Source: Oscillospiraceae bacterium (lineage in GTDB: Bacteria; Bacillota; Clostridia; Oscillospirales; Oscillospiraceae). Taken from it: a stretch of DNA of 40,020 bases. The stretch is from positions 1 to 40,020 of the forward strand of contig CADBCV010000023.1 in assembly GCA_902793285.1 (NCBI GenBank), given 5' to 3'. A model generated the notes under the pieces. It was not told where the DNA came from and made no database searches. It saw only the letters and a list, made by a program, of their open reading frames with translations. This document shows positions 31,998 to 39,021 of this stretch, in pieces; position 1 is the first letter of the stretch; each line of letters begins with the position of its first letter. A program made the position numbers and the translations under genes.

Positions 31998-32041
31998 CAT
32001 ATGCGGACGGAATCTTTTGCGTAAAAGGTTAGACGTTTTTA

Positions 32042-32074
32042 AAGCCTCAAACCACAACGGTTTGGGGCTTTTTT
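32042..32074 (+). terminator. Third hairpin after tRNA-Gly, intrinsic terminator
   Basis: AAGCCTCAAACC pairs with GGTTTGGGGCTT (one G-U) around ACAAC, followed by TTTT. It ends 7 bp before the next promoter's -35. Confidence 0.75.
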
Positions 32075-32080
32075 CTTGTG

Positions 32081-32108
32081 TTGAACGGGATATGCCCTCT
32101 GATATGAT
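32081..32108 (+). promoter_or_regulatory. SigA promoter of the HD-GYP gene
   Basis: TTGAAC (32081-32086), a 16-bp spacer and TATGAT (32103-32108). Confidence 0.65.
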
Positions 32109-32138
32109 GTGTTTACAACCATGATTGGAGGAAAGAAC

Positions 32139-32210
32139 ATGAACGAAAATGTATACAGGAGAGGTTTTTGTTGTGTTTTTCAGAGGGCTATGGTAAACTT
32201 TTTTTACTGA
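32139..32210 (+). CDS. 23-residue leader ORF upstream of the HD-GYP gene
   Basis: ATG at 32139 behind a perfect GGAGG (32127-32131, 7-nt spacing) opens a 23-codon frame, MNENVYRRGFCCVFQRAMVN then FFY, ending 20 nt before the ATG of the HD-GYP gene, whose own ribosome site is weak (AGGTGA). Likely a translated leader that couples or attenuates translation of the next gene. It contains tandem Cys codons and a Phe-rich end. It might also be a genuine small membrane-associated peptide. Sequence alone cannot tell; the strong ribosome site is the only evidence for translation. Confidence 0.5.
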   Translation: MNENVYRRGFCCVFQRAMVNFFY

Positions 32211-32230
32211 ACGCAAAGCAGGTGACGCGC

Positions 32231-33517
32231 ATGAATGAAACGCCCTTTACCAATATCCGCTCCCTCCTCGGGGCTCTGGCCAAGGCTCTCAACCTCATCA
32301 ATCCCGCGGTGGAAAACCACCACGAGCAGACGGCTTATTTCGCCTTTTTCATCGGCAGAGAGCTGGGGTTTGACGAAGAGGAGCTTCATACTGTCGTGTA
32401 CGCTGCCCTGCTGCACGATCTCGGCTCCATCATCTTAGAGGAGCAGGTCTCTGTCGAGGAGATCGAGAGCAACGCCCAGGAGTACGCCCATATCGGCGCA
32501 AAGATGATCCGGGACCTGCCGGGCTTTGCGGAGATCGCCGATGTCATTGAGCTCTGCCAGACGGACTGGGCGACGCTCAGCGCCTGGGCGGACGGGAACG
32601 GTTCCGCCTGCCTCCGCTGTGTGCGGGACGCGGCCGTCATCCACCTGGGCGACGCCGTCTCCACCTGCCTCAATCCCAACCGCCGTATCCTCAGCCAGGT
32701 GCAGCGCATCTGCTCCTTCCTGCGGCAGGGCAGCGGCACGGCGTTCATGCCGGAGGCGCTCGATGCCCTGGACCGCCTGCGCGATCTCGAGGTCATCTGG
32801 CTCGATGCCGCCAATAACCCCGGCTTTCTCATGTTCTTCACCGGAGAGTTTCACCAGATCACCCTGCAAAAGACTGCCGAGCTCACGCGCCTCATGTCCC
32901 GCATCATCGACTACCGCAGCGCCTTCACCGCCATGCACTCGGCGGGCGTCGCGGCCACGTCCAGGGAGCTTGCGCGCCTTTGCGGGTGGAGTGCGGAGGA
33001 CTGCCTTAAAATGGAGATTGCGGGGAACCTCCATGATCTCGGCAAGCTCGTGGTGCCGCGCTCTATTCTGGAGAAGCCCGGCAAGCTCACGGACGAGGAG
33101 TTCAGCGTCATCCGGGAGCATACCTATTATACCCGTCTCATCCTCATGGATATCGAGGGCTTTGATCAAATCACAGACTGGGCGGGCTTTCACCACGAGA
33201 AGCTGAACGGCAGGGGCTACCCCTTCCACCTCGATCGGGAGAGCCTGGACCAGGGCTCGCGCATCATGGCGGTGGCGGATATTTTCTCCGCCATCACGGA
33301 GGACAGGCCCTACCGCGCGGGGATGCCGAAGGCGCAGGTGATCCAGATCCTCCGCGAGAACGTGGAGCGCGACGCCATCGACGGGGAGCTTGTCGAGCTC
33401 CTGATCGCGCACTACGACGAGGTGGACGCTGCGCGCGTAAAGCTCTCGCACGAGGCAGGCAACCGCTACTACAGCTCTATCGGCGAAAAGCCCGCCTGGG
33501 AACAGGCCAAGGGCTGA
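32231..33517 (+). CDS. Tandem HD / HD-GYP domain phosphohydrolase
   Basis: 428 residues, cytosolic, with no transmembrane or sensor domain visible. The N-terminal half has an HD domain: ENHHEQTAYFAFFIGREL and VYAALLHDLGSI. The C-terminal half (from about 225) is an HD-GYP domain with HDLGKLVVPRSIL, VIREHTYYTRLIL, HHEKLNGRGYPFHL and MAVADIFSAITEDRPYR, all landmark residues of c-di-GMP phosphodiesterases being present. It probably breaks down c-di-GMP, or a related cyclic dinucleotide, through linear pGpG. The start at 32231 has only a weak ribosome site (AGGTGA) and follows the leader ORF by 20 nt, so coupled translation is possible. It is followed directly by the thrS promoter. Confidence 0.92.
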   Translation: MNETPFTNIRSLLGALAKALNLINPAVENHHEQTAYFAFFIGRELGFDEEELHTVVYAALLHDLGSIILEEQVSVEEIESNAQEYAHIGAKMIRDLPGFAEIADVIELCQTDWATLSAWADGNGSACLRCVRDAAVIHLGDAVSTCLNPNRRILSQVQRICSFLRQGSGTAFMPEALDALDRLRDLEVIWLDAANNPGFLMFFTGEFHQITLQKTAELTRLMSRIIDYRSAFTAMHSAGVAATSRELARLCGWSAEDCLKMEIAGNLHDLGKLVVPRSILEKPGKLTDEEFSVIREHTYYTRLILMDIEGFDQITDWAGFHHEKLNGRGYPFHLDRESLDQGSRIMAVADIFSAITEDRPYRAGMPKAQVIQILRENVERDAIDGELVELLIAHYDEVDAARVKLSHEAGNRYYSSIGEKPAWEQAKG

Positions 33518-33536
33518 AATACACAGAAAATAACAA

Positions 33537-33565
33537 TTGACAGCGTATTTCCCCGGTGATATGAT
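33537..33565 (+). promoter_or_regulatory. SigA promoter of thrS
   Basis: TTGACA (33537-33542), a 17-bp spacer and TATGAT (33560-33565). The T-box leader begins about 7 bp later. Confidence 0.88.
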
Positions 33566-33571
33566 AGCTGA

Positions 33572-33757
33572 GTCAAAAGCGACGACGGAGACGCGGATTC
33601 GCCGGGCGTACAGAGAGGGCGGCCACAGGCTGCAAGCTGCCCCGCCGGGACGGATCAAACGCCACCACTCCCGAGCCGGCGGGCGATTGAAGCCCACACG
33701 CCCGACGCCCGTTACCACGTCCAATGAGTGAAACAACAAGGTGGAACCGTGCATTCG
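33572..33757 (+). ncRNA. T-box leader (threonine-specific) of thrS
   Basis: A 240-nt leader between promoter and thrS ends with the T-box sequence AGGTGGAACCGTG (33739-33751), which pairs with the uncharged tRNA acceptor end. The stem I region carries AGAGAGG near 33611. CCACCACTCC at 33662-33671 offers ACC or ACT, both Thr codons, as specifier. Uncharged tRNA-Thr should stabilise the antiterminator and turn on thrS. Exact stem boundaries are not drawn here. Confidence 0.9.
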
Positions 33758-33759
33758 CA

Positions 33760-33802
33760 CCCTTGTCGTCGGACAGACGGCAAGGGCGCTTTTATATTTT
33801 TT
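33760..33802 (+). terminator. T-box-controlled terminator before thrS
   Basis: CCCTTGTCGTC pairs with GACGGCAAGGG (G-U allowed) around GGACA, followed by two T-runs. It ends just before the GGAGG of thrS. Confidence 0.85.
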
Positions 33803-33814
33803 GGAGGATAAAAC

Positions 33815-35602
33815 ATGAAAATCATCGACAGAAACGGCCAGGTTACCGAGTGCCCCGCAGAGGAGGAGCTGCACGTGCTGCGCCACTCCGCCGCCCATAT
33901 CATGGCCCAGGCCATCAAGCGTCTCTACCCGCAGGCTGACTTCGCCTTCGGCCCCGCCACGCAGAACGGCTTCTACTATGATGTCGATCTCGGCGACACC
34001 AAGCTCACGCCCGAGGATCTCGAGGCCATCGAGAAGGAAATGAAGAAGATCGTCAAGGAAAACCTCCCCTTCAAGTCCTTCATCCTGCCCCGCGAGGAGG
34101 CCAAGAAACTCATGGCCGAGCGGAATGAAAACTATAAGCTCGAGCATATCGACGACCTCGCGGAGGAGACCGAATTCAGCTTCTTCCAGCAGGGCGAGTA
34201 TGTGGACATGTGCCTCGGGCCCCATCTCTGCTACACCAAGGCACTCAAGGCCTTCAAGATCACCCAGCAGTCCGGCGCCTACTGGAAGAACGACAGTGAG
34301 AACAAGATGCTCACCCGCATCAACGGCGTCGCCTTCCGCACGGTGGAGGAGCTTGAGGAGTGGGAGAAGCAGCAGGCGGAGGCGCGCGAGCGCGATCACC
34401 GCCGCATCGGACGCGAGATGCAGCTTTTCATGACGGACGATCTCGTAGGCCGCGGCCTGCCCATGTTCCTCCCCAACGGCTATGTCGTCTGGCAGGAGCT
34501 TGAAAACTACATCAAGGAGAAGGAGCGCCGCCTGGGTTACCAGCACGTGCTCACGCCCTGTGTCGGCACCGTCGATCTCTATAAGACCTCCGGCCACTGG
34601 GACCACTACAAGGACAACATGTTCCCGCCCATGGAGATGGAGGGGGAGGCTTACGTCCTGCGCCCCATGAACTGCCCGCACCACATGCGCATCTTCGCGA
34701 ACCGTCCCCGCTCCTACCGCGCCATGCCCATCCGCATCGGCGAGATCGCCCATGACTTCCGCTATGAGTCCTCCGGCACCCTCAAGGGCATCGAGCGCGG
34801 CCGCCACTTCTGCCAGAACGACGCCCACCTCTTCGTCACGCCCGAGCAGATCAAGTCCGAGGTCGCCTCGGTCTGCGATCTCATCTTCGATGTCTACAAG
34901 GACTTCGGCATCACCGACTACCGCTGCGTCCTCTCCCTGCGCGACCCCGCCGACAAGAAGAAATACCACGACGACGACGAGATGTGGAATAACGCCGAGT
35001 CCGCCCTGCGCGAGGTTTTGACCGAGCTCGGCATCAACTTCACCGAGGAGATCGGCGAGGCCGCCTTCTACGGCCCGAAGCTGGACGTGAACGTCAAGCC
35101 CGCCGTCGGCGCGGAGTACACCCTCTCCACCTGCCAGCTCGACTTCTGCCTGCCCGCCCGCTTTGAGCTGCGCTACATCGACCGTGACGGCGCGGAGAAG
35201 TGCCCCGTCGTCATCCACCGCGCCATCCTCGGCTCCCTCGACCGCTTCATGGCCTACCTCATCGAGGAGACCAAGGGCCGCTTCCCGGTTTGGCTCGCCC
35301 CCGTGCAGGTCAAGGTCCTGCCCCTGAGCGAGAAGACCCTCGACTACGCCCGCGCGGTCTACGAGAAGCTGCAGGACGCCGGCCTTCGCGCCGCGCTGGA
35401 CGAGTCCAACGAGAAGCTCGGCTACAAGATCCGCCTTGCCCAGCAGGAGGACCGCGTGCCCTACATGCTGGTCGTCGGCGGCAAGGAGGCCGAGAACGGC
35501 ACCGTCGCCGTCCGCACCCGCAGCGGCGAGGATCTCGGCGCCATGACTCTCGACGCCTTCACCGCGAAGCTTCTTGAGGACATCGAGACCCGCGCGAAAT
35601 AA
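33815..35602 (+). CDS. thrS: Threonyl-tRNA synthetase lacking the N-terminal TGS domain
   Basis: 595 residues, about 45 shorter than the usual 640. It charges tRNA-Thr. After only 20 residues the editing domain begins: HVLRHSAAHIMAQA (HxxxH) and DMCLGPHL (CxGPH), so proofreading should be intact. The catalytic class II core has ...RPMNCPHHMRIF (zinc Cys), GTLKGIERGRHFCQNDAHLF (motif 2 and zinc His region; most ThrRS read RVRxFxQDDAH) and LGSLDRFMAYLIEE (motif 3). The C-terminal anticodon-binding domain starts near residue 490 (LAPVQVKVLPLSE). The ATG follows GGAGG. It is T-box regulated. A TGS-free build with the HFCQNDAH variant is seen in some Clostridia. Confidence 0.96.
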   Translation: MKIIDRNGQVTECPAEEELHVLRHSAAHIMAQAIKRLYPQADFAFGPATQNGFYYDVDLGDTKLTPEDLEAIEKEMKKIVKENLPFKSFILPREEAKKLMAERNENYKLEHIDDLAEETEFSFFQQGEYVDMCLGPHLCYTKALKAFKITQQSGAYWKNDSENKMLTRINGVAFRTVEELEEWEKQQAEARERDHRRIGREMQLFMTDDLVGRGLPMFLPNGYVVWQELENYIKEKERRLGYQHVLTPCVGTVDLYKTSGHWDHYKDNMFPPMEMEGEAYVLRPMNCPHHMRIFANRPRSYRAMPIRIGEIAHDFRYESSGTLKGIERGRHFCQNDAHLFVTPEQIKSEVASVCDLIFDVYKDFGITDYRCVLSLRDPADKKKYHDDDEMWNNAESALREVLTELGINFTEEIGEAAFYGPKLDVNVKPAVGAEYTLSTCQLDFCLPARFELRYIDRDGAEKCPVVIHRAILGSLDRFMAYLIEETKGRFPVWLAPVQVKVLPLSEKTLDYARAVYEKLQDAGLRAALDESNEKLGYKIRLAQQEDRVPYMLVVGGKEAENGTVAVRTRSGEDLGAMTLDAFTAKLLEDIETRAK

Positions 35603-35636
35603 AGGCGATTGATTCGGCGCTCCCTTGAAAAACTGG

Positions 35637-35677
35637 AAAACCGTGGAACATTGCAGAGGCGTGTTCCACGGTTTTTT
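35637..35677. terminator. Bidirectional terminator between thrS and the XRE gene
   Basis: AAAACCGTGGAACA pairs with TGTTCCACGGTTTT around an 11-nt loop, with T-runs on both strands. It ends thrS (plus) and the XRE gene (minus); the XRE stop codon overlaps its edge. Confidence 0.85.
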
Positions 35678-35999
35678 ATAGAAAATTATCAATGACCATT
35701 TGTATGCATTCCTTCTGCCGGGGTTCAAGTGTCCTGTATTTGCATATCAGAGCATATTCCGATTGATCCAGATTGTATTTCATATCAGGCCTGGCCGCCT
35801 CCGGCTCGTCACGGTGCCCGATCAGGTAGTCGACCGAGGTGCCGAAGACATCGGCAAGGGCAATGAGCGTTTCAATGTCAGGCTCAATATTGTGGTTCTC
35901 GTATTTATTAATAGATTGTTGGCTTACGCCTATCTTTTCAGCTAAGGCTTTTTGAGAAATCCCGGCTTTCTCCCTCAGGAAGCGAAGACGTTTTAAAAT
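35676..35999 (-). CDS. XRE-family helix-turn-helix regulator with probable ATT start
   Basis: A 107-codon frame on the minus strand whose product is clearly a Cro/CI-type regulator: LKRLRFLREKAGISQKALAE then KIGVSQQSINKYENHNIEPD and IETLIALADVFGTSVDYLIG, followed by a 45-residue helical tail. No ATG, GTG or TTG starts this frame. A stop (TGA) occurs 9 nt before an ATT codon (35999-35997), and a perfect GGAGGTGAT site (minus strand) sits at ideal distance from that ATT. The ATG 6 nt upstream of this site reads out of frame and stops after seven codons. Either ATT is the start, as in infC-like cases, or a one-base indel in the TTTT run has broken an MGGDPLF-starting gene. It is divergent from the glucosyltransferase. 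Confidence 0.75.
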   Translation of the reverse strand: MLKRLRFLREKAGISQKALAEKIGVSQQSINKYENHNIEPDIETLIALADVFGTSVDYLIGHRDEPEAARPDMKYNLDQSEYALICKYRTLEPRQKECIQMVIDNFL

Positions 36000-36091
36000 A
36001 GGGGATCACCTCCCATGACACAATATGCGGTATTGCCTTGACTCTATGATAACAACTTTAAGGCGTTTTGATAAACTCCGATAAGTAGTTA

Positions 36092-36120
36092 TTGAAAACA
36101 ACCGCAGGTTGTGATATGAT
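36092..36120 (+). promoter_or_regulatory. SigA promoter of the glucosyltransferase gene with a palindrome in the spacer
   Basis: TTGAAA (36092-36097), a 17-bp spacer and TATGAT (36115-36120). The spacer holds the perfect palindrome ACAACC-GCA-GGTTGT (36098-36112). A dimeric repressor bound there would block RNA polymerase; the divergent XRE protein is the obvious candidate. Confidence 0.7.
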
Positions 36121-36204
36121 AAAGCTGTCGAAGGGATACGGTATTCCGGGCTATCCTGACGACGAACTGTTTCAGCGTGGGAGGGACGGGCAATACCCGC
36201 AGGT

Positions 36205-37800
36205 ATGCAGATAAGCGACGTATTTGACCTCGGCTTGAAGTCAAAACCGGTTTTCCCTGACTTTGGGGATCGTCAGGGCGCATCCTTGCGCATTGCCTTA
36301 CTTTCCGCGCTGATTTCAGCACTGGCGGCTTATCATCTGCTTGTGATTTACGGCAACGGAAACGCTGATGCCGTGTGTGAAGGGCTTGTATATTATTCCG
36401 GAGCGGATTGGGCACTGTCGTGCGGACGCTGGGCTATCCGCTATATGGAGCGCTTTTCCGGCAATCTCGTCATGCCCGGCATTTGGATCGTACTGTATGC
36501 CCTGTGCTGCGGACTGTCGGCGGCGCTGCTCGCAAGGCTCTGGGGGATAGAGGATAAGCTGCGGCTGTGTCTCGTGTCCGCGCTGCTGACGGTCAACCCC
36601 ACCGTCATTGAACAGTCTCTTCTGCAATACATGTTTATGGCCTGGGGACTCAGCAACCTGCTGAGCGTATTGTTCATCTATCTGTGCTGTTCGGAGCAGC
36701 GGGGTCTTCGCCTTTTTGCTTTCGCGCCTGTGTGCATGGCGGTGGCCTTCGGGCTCTACCAGGCCAGTGTGAGCCTGATGTGCACTGGATTTTGCATGAC
36801 GCTGATCTTGTTTCTCCTCCGGCAAAAATCATTGAAGGAGACGGCGCGACTTGTGCTGCGCTTTGCCGCGGCGGCCCTTCTCGGGACGGGACTGTATTTC
36901 CTCATTCAGCATGTGGAGACCGTCCGCTGGTCGGTTGAAGCCAGCGAACGTGTGGAGCTCTTTTCCCTGCGCACGTTTTTCGGCTCTCTTCCGGTGAGCT
37001 TCCCACAGGCGTACAGGACCTACGCAGCCTACTTCCTTGACCCCCGTCTGCACCGCCGCCATTTTTACGCGCTGATTTTTCTGCTTGCCGCGATACTCGC
37101 TCTGGCGGCGCTGCTGCGTTTGGTGAAAGAACGGCACGTTTGGGAAGCAGCGGTGGCTGTACTGCTGCTCGCCCTGATCCCGGCGGTTTCGAATCTTGCG
37201 GATATTCTGTTCCCCTATAATGAACCGGTGCTTATCATGCAGTATCAGAGCATGCTGCTGATCCCGCTGCTGTTTGCGCTGCCGATCCCGCAGGGCTGGA
37301 GGGAACAAACCGGCGGGCGGACCGTGCAGTGTGCGCCGCTGGTGCTGGCGGTGTGCGTATTCTGGGGTTATCTTGTTTCCGCCAATGCGACCTACCGGGT
37401 ATATGATCTCAGCTACAGGCACCTGAATTTCGTCACATCCTCGGTCATGAACGATGTTTACGATCTACCGGATTATTCCACGGACGAAGTGATCGCGTTC
37501 GCAGGATTCCCGGATGACCGGCTCCTGCGCTCGGCGATTCCGGCGTACAATCTCGCGTATGGGCAGTATGACAGCTTCGTGTTTTGGGACGGCATGATGG
37601 GCCTGCAAAATTGTCGGCGGAACTATCTGCTCCATTATTTTGGCATTGACGGCGGACATATTTACGGGCACCTGTATAACAACGCTGTGGCGAGCGAAGA
37701 ATTTCGGAATATGCCGCTATGGCCGGAGCAGGGCTCCATCCGGCGCATCAATCATCTGATTATCGTCAAGTTTTCAGAGGACCCGCCTATTTTCGGATAG
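36205..37800 (+). CDS. GtrII-like glucosyltransferase-domain membrane protein
   Basis: 531 residues with about ten or eleven hydrophobic helices. YGNGNADAVCEGLVYYSGAD followed by CGRWAIRYM matches the first extracellular loop of the Glucos_trans_II (GtrII) family, which adds glucosyl side groups to surface polysaccharides using a lipid-linked donor. After residue 410 there is an extracytoplasmic domain (NATYRVYDLSYRHLNFVTSS). GC content and codon choice look lower than in neighbours, suggesting acquisition. The ATG at 36205 has no ribosome site next to it; GGGAGGG at 36179-36185 would better suit an in-frame ATA at 36193, so the start is uncertain. No partner flippase or GtrB is adjacent. Confidence 0.82.
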   Translation: MQISDVFDLGLKSKPVFPDFGDRQGASLRIALLSALISALAAYHLLVIYGNGNADAVCEGLVYYSGADWALSCGRWAIRYMERFSGNLVMPGIWIVLYALCCGLSAALLARLWGIEDKLRLCLVSALLTVNPTVIEQSLLQYMFMAWGLSNLLSVLFIYLCCSEQRGLRLFAFAPVCMAVAFGLYQASVSLMCTGFCMTLILFLLRQKSLKETARLVLRFAAAALLGTGLYFLIQHVETVRWSVEASERVELFSLRTFFGSLPVSFPQAYRTYAAYFLDPRLHRRHFYALIFLLAAILALAALLRLVKERHVWEAAVAVLLLALIPAVSNLADILFPYNEPVLIMQYQSMLLIPLLFALPIPQGWREQTGGRTVQCAPLVLAVCVFWGYLVSANATYRVYDLSYRHLNFVTSSVMNDVYDLPDYSTDEVIAFAGFPDDRLLRSAIPAYNLAYGQYDSFVFWDGMMGLQNCRRNYLLHYFGIDGGHIYGHLYNNAVASEEFRNMPLWPEQGSIRRINHLIIVKFSEDPPIFG

Positions 37801-37877
37801 AGCGGAGCAGTGCGCACAAAACGGAATAAAATATATCATGGGTATCGGCTTAACTCAGCAAAACCAGCCCCCGGTCT

Positions 37878-38177
37878 GTCATTGCGAACCCGCCTGAGGT
37901 GTAAGTTCGTGTTGGCCAAATCAAAGATTTGGACACTCACTTAAGTGACCGATGTCACTGGTGTGGCAATCCGTTGAACACCTTACCGCATTGCCATTCC
38001 CGGGCCTGCTTTGCGACGGCCCGCCAATGGCGCGGCTGCGGAGATTCCGTGCCGCCTTCCTCTGCCCCCGGCAGCGGCGGCCCGCAATCCTCCCAGCGGC
38101 CAGTTAGGATTTCTGAGTGTTTCAGTGCCTCCGGCGGGCGGATTGCCACGCCAGTGTGAGCACTGGCTCGCAATGAC
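37878..38177. repeat. 300-bp dispersed repeat with inverted ends
   Basis: Ends GTCATTGCGA / TCGCAATGAC are perfect inverted repeats. Inside are CACTGGTGTGGCAATCCG and CGGATTGCCACGCCAGTG as an imperfect second inverted pair. The middle (38020-38100) is GC-rich and non-coding. It resembles repeats widespread in Clostridia. The gap 37801-38218 holds nothing else recognisable. Confidence 0.7.
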
Positions 38178-38218
38178 GGGATTAGCTGAGTAAAGCCGAT
38201 ACGCATAAAATATATTTG

Positions 38219-38258
38219 CCCTCCACAGACTAATACAAAACGTCTGTGGAGGGATTTT
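38219..38258 (+). promoter_or_regulatory. Hairpin that buries the ribosome binding site of the sleB-like gene
   Basis: CCCTCCACAGAC (38219-38230) pairs perfectly with GTCTGTGGAGGG (38242-38253), followed by ATTTTT and the ATG at 38260. The GGAGGG inside the 3' arm is the only ribosome site. It also looks like an intrinsic terminator for the upstream gene. Confidence 0.6.
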
Positions 38259-38259
38259 T

Positions 38260-38943
38260 ATGAGTCCTGAACGCAAAAAGCTGGTCCTGGCCCTCGCGCT
38301 GATCTTCGCGGTGAACATTTTCATCATCGCCCTGGCGCAGCGCGCCTCGGCGGATCTGTACAAAAGAGGCTCCTCCGGCGCCGCCGTGAGCGAGATCCAG
38401 ACCCGCCTTAAAAACTGGGGCTACTATTTCGGCGCGGTGGACGGCGTCTACGGCAGCCAGACCGAGAAGGCCGTGCGCTGGTTCCAGCAGAAAAACGGCC
38501 TCACGGCGGACGGACAGGTGGGGGACAAGACCCTCGCGGCCCTCGGTATGCCCGTGAGCGGCAGTTCCGGCGGCAAGAGCGGCAGCGGGGGCGGCGGCAA
38601 TCTCGACCTCCTGGCCCGTCTCATCTCCGCCGAGGCGAGAGGGGAGCCCTATGAGGGGCAGGTCGCTGTCGGCGCCGTGGTCCTCAACCGCGTCGGGCAC
38701 CCGTCCTTCCCCAACTCTGTCGCGGAGGTCATCTATCAGCCCGGGGCCTTCTCCTGCCTGGACGACGGCCAGTTCAACGAGCCCGTGGCCGAGAGCGCCT
38801 ACCGCGCCGCCCGGGATGCCATGAACGGCTGGGATCCGAGCTACGGCGCCATCTACTATTTTAACCCCGTCACCGCCACCAGCAAATGGATCTGGGCACG
38901 GCCCCTCATCGTAAACATCGGCAAGCACAGATTCTGCGCCTGA
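38260..38943 (+). CDS. SleB-family cell-wall hydrolase with peptidoglycan-binding domain
   Basis: 227 residues. An N-terminal signal or membrane helix (LVLALALIFAVNIFIIALAQ) is followed by a peptidoglycan-binding domain (LYKRGSSGAAVSEIQTRLKN, DGVYGSQTEKAVRWFQ), a Gly/Ser linker (about 105-120) and a hydrolase-2/SleB domain: LLARLISAEARGEPYEGQVA with the catalytic Glu, VGAVVLNRV, YQPGAFSC and a C-terminal FYNPxxATSKWI-like segment (YYFNPVTATSKW). SleB is the lytic transglycosylase that opens the spore cortex at germination; whether this paralog is SleB proper or a CwlJ/SleB-like wall enzyme is not decided. The ribosome site is inside a hairpin, hinting at controlled expression. Confidence 0.92.
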   Translation: MSPERKKLVLALALIFAVNIFIIALAQRASADLYKRGSSGAAVSEIQTRLKNWGYYFGAVDGVYGSQTEKAVRWFQQKNGLTADGQVGDKTLAALGMPVSGSSGGKSGSGGGGNLDLLARLISAEARGEPYEGQVAVGAVVLNRVGHPSFPNSVAEVIYQPGAFSCLDDGQFNEPVAESAYRAARDAMNGWDPSYGAIYYFNPVTATSKWIWARPLIVNIGKHRFCA

Positions 38944-38959
38944 GCTTTTGAATTCTGTA

Positions 38960-38988
38960 TTGAATTGTTAACAATCGTACAGTATAAT
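38960..38988 (+). promoter_or_regulatory. SigA promoter of the zinc-ribbon membrane protein gene
   Basis: TTGAAT (38960-38965), a 17-bp spacer and TATAAT (38983-38988); AGGAGGT at 39009-39015 and ATG at 39022. Confidence 0.8.
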
Positions 38989-39021
38989 ATTGTCAAAATA
39001 AAAACTACAGGAGGTATCACG

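Noticed and set aside
32095-32187. Inverted repeat CCCTCTGA / TCAGAGGG around the leader ORF as an attenuator stem
   Set aside because: The left copy lies in the promoter spacer, upstream of the expected transcript start, so the RNA could not form it. Probably chance.
32435-35728. A 1097-codon minus-strand open frame opposite the HD-GYP gene and thrS
   Set aside because: No recognisable domain; it crosses a promoter, a T-box leader and a terminator of the real genes. Antisense shadow.
36020-36034. Shared word TGCGGTATTGCC at 36026 and near 199 as possible attachment sites
   Set aside because: Only 12 bp, with no integrase nearby and no matching pair at the other side of the insert.
38180-38218. 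Sporulation-sigma promoter before the sleB-like gene (CATAAAAT)
   Set aside because: No partner -35 at 14-15 bp; the AT-rich stretch alone is not enough.
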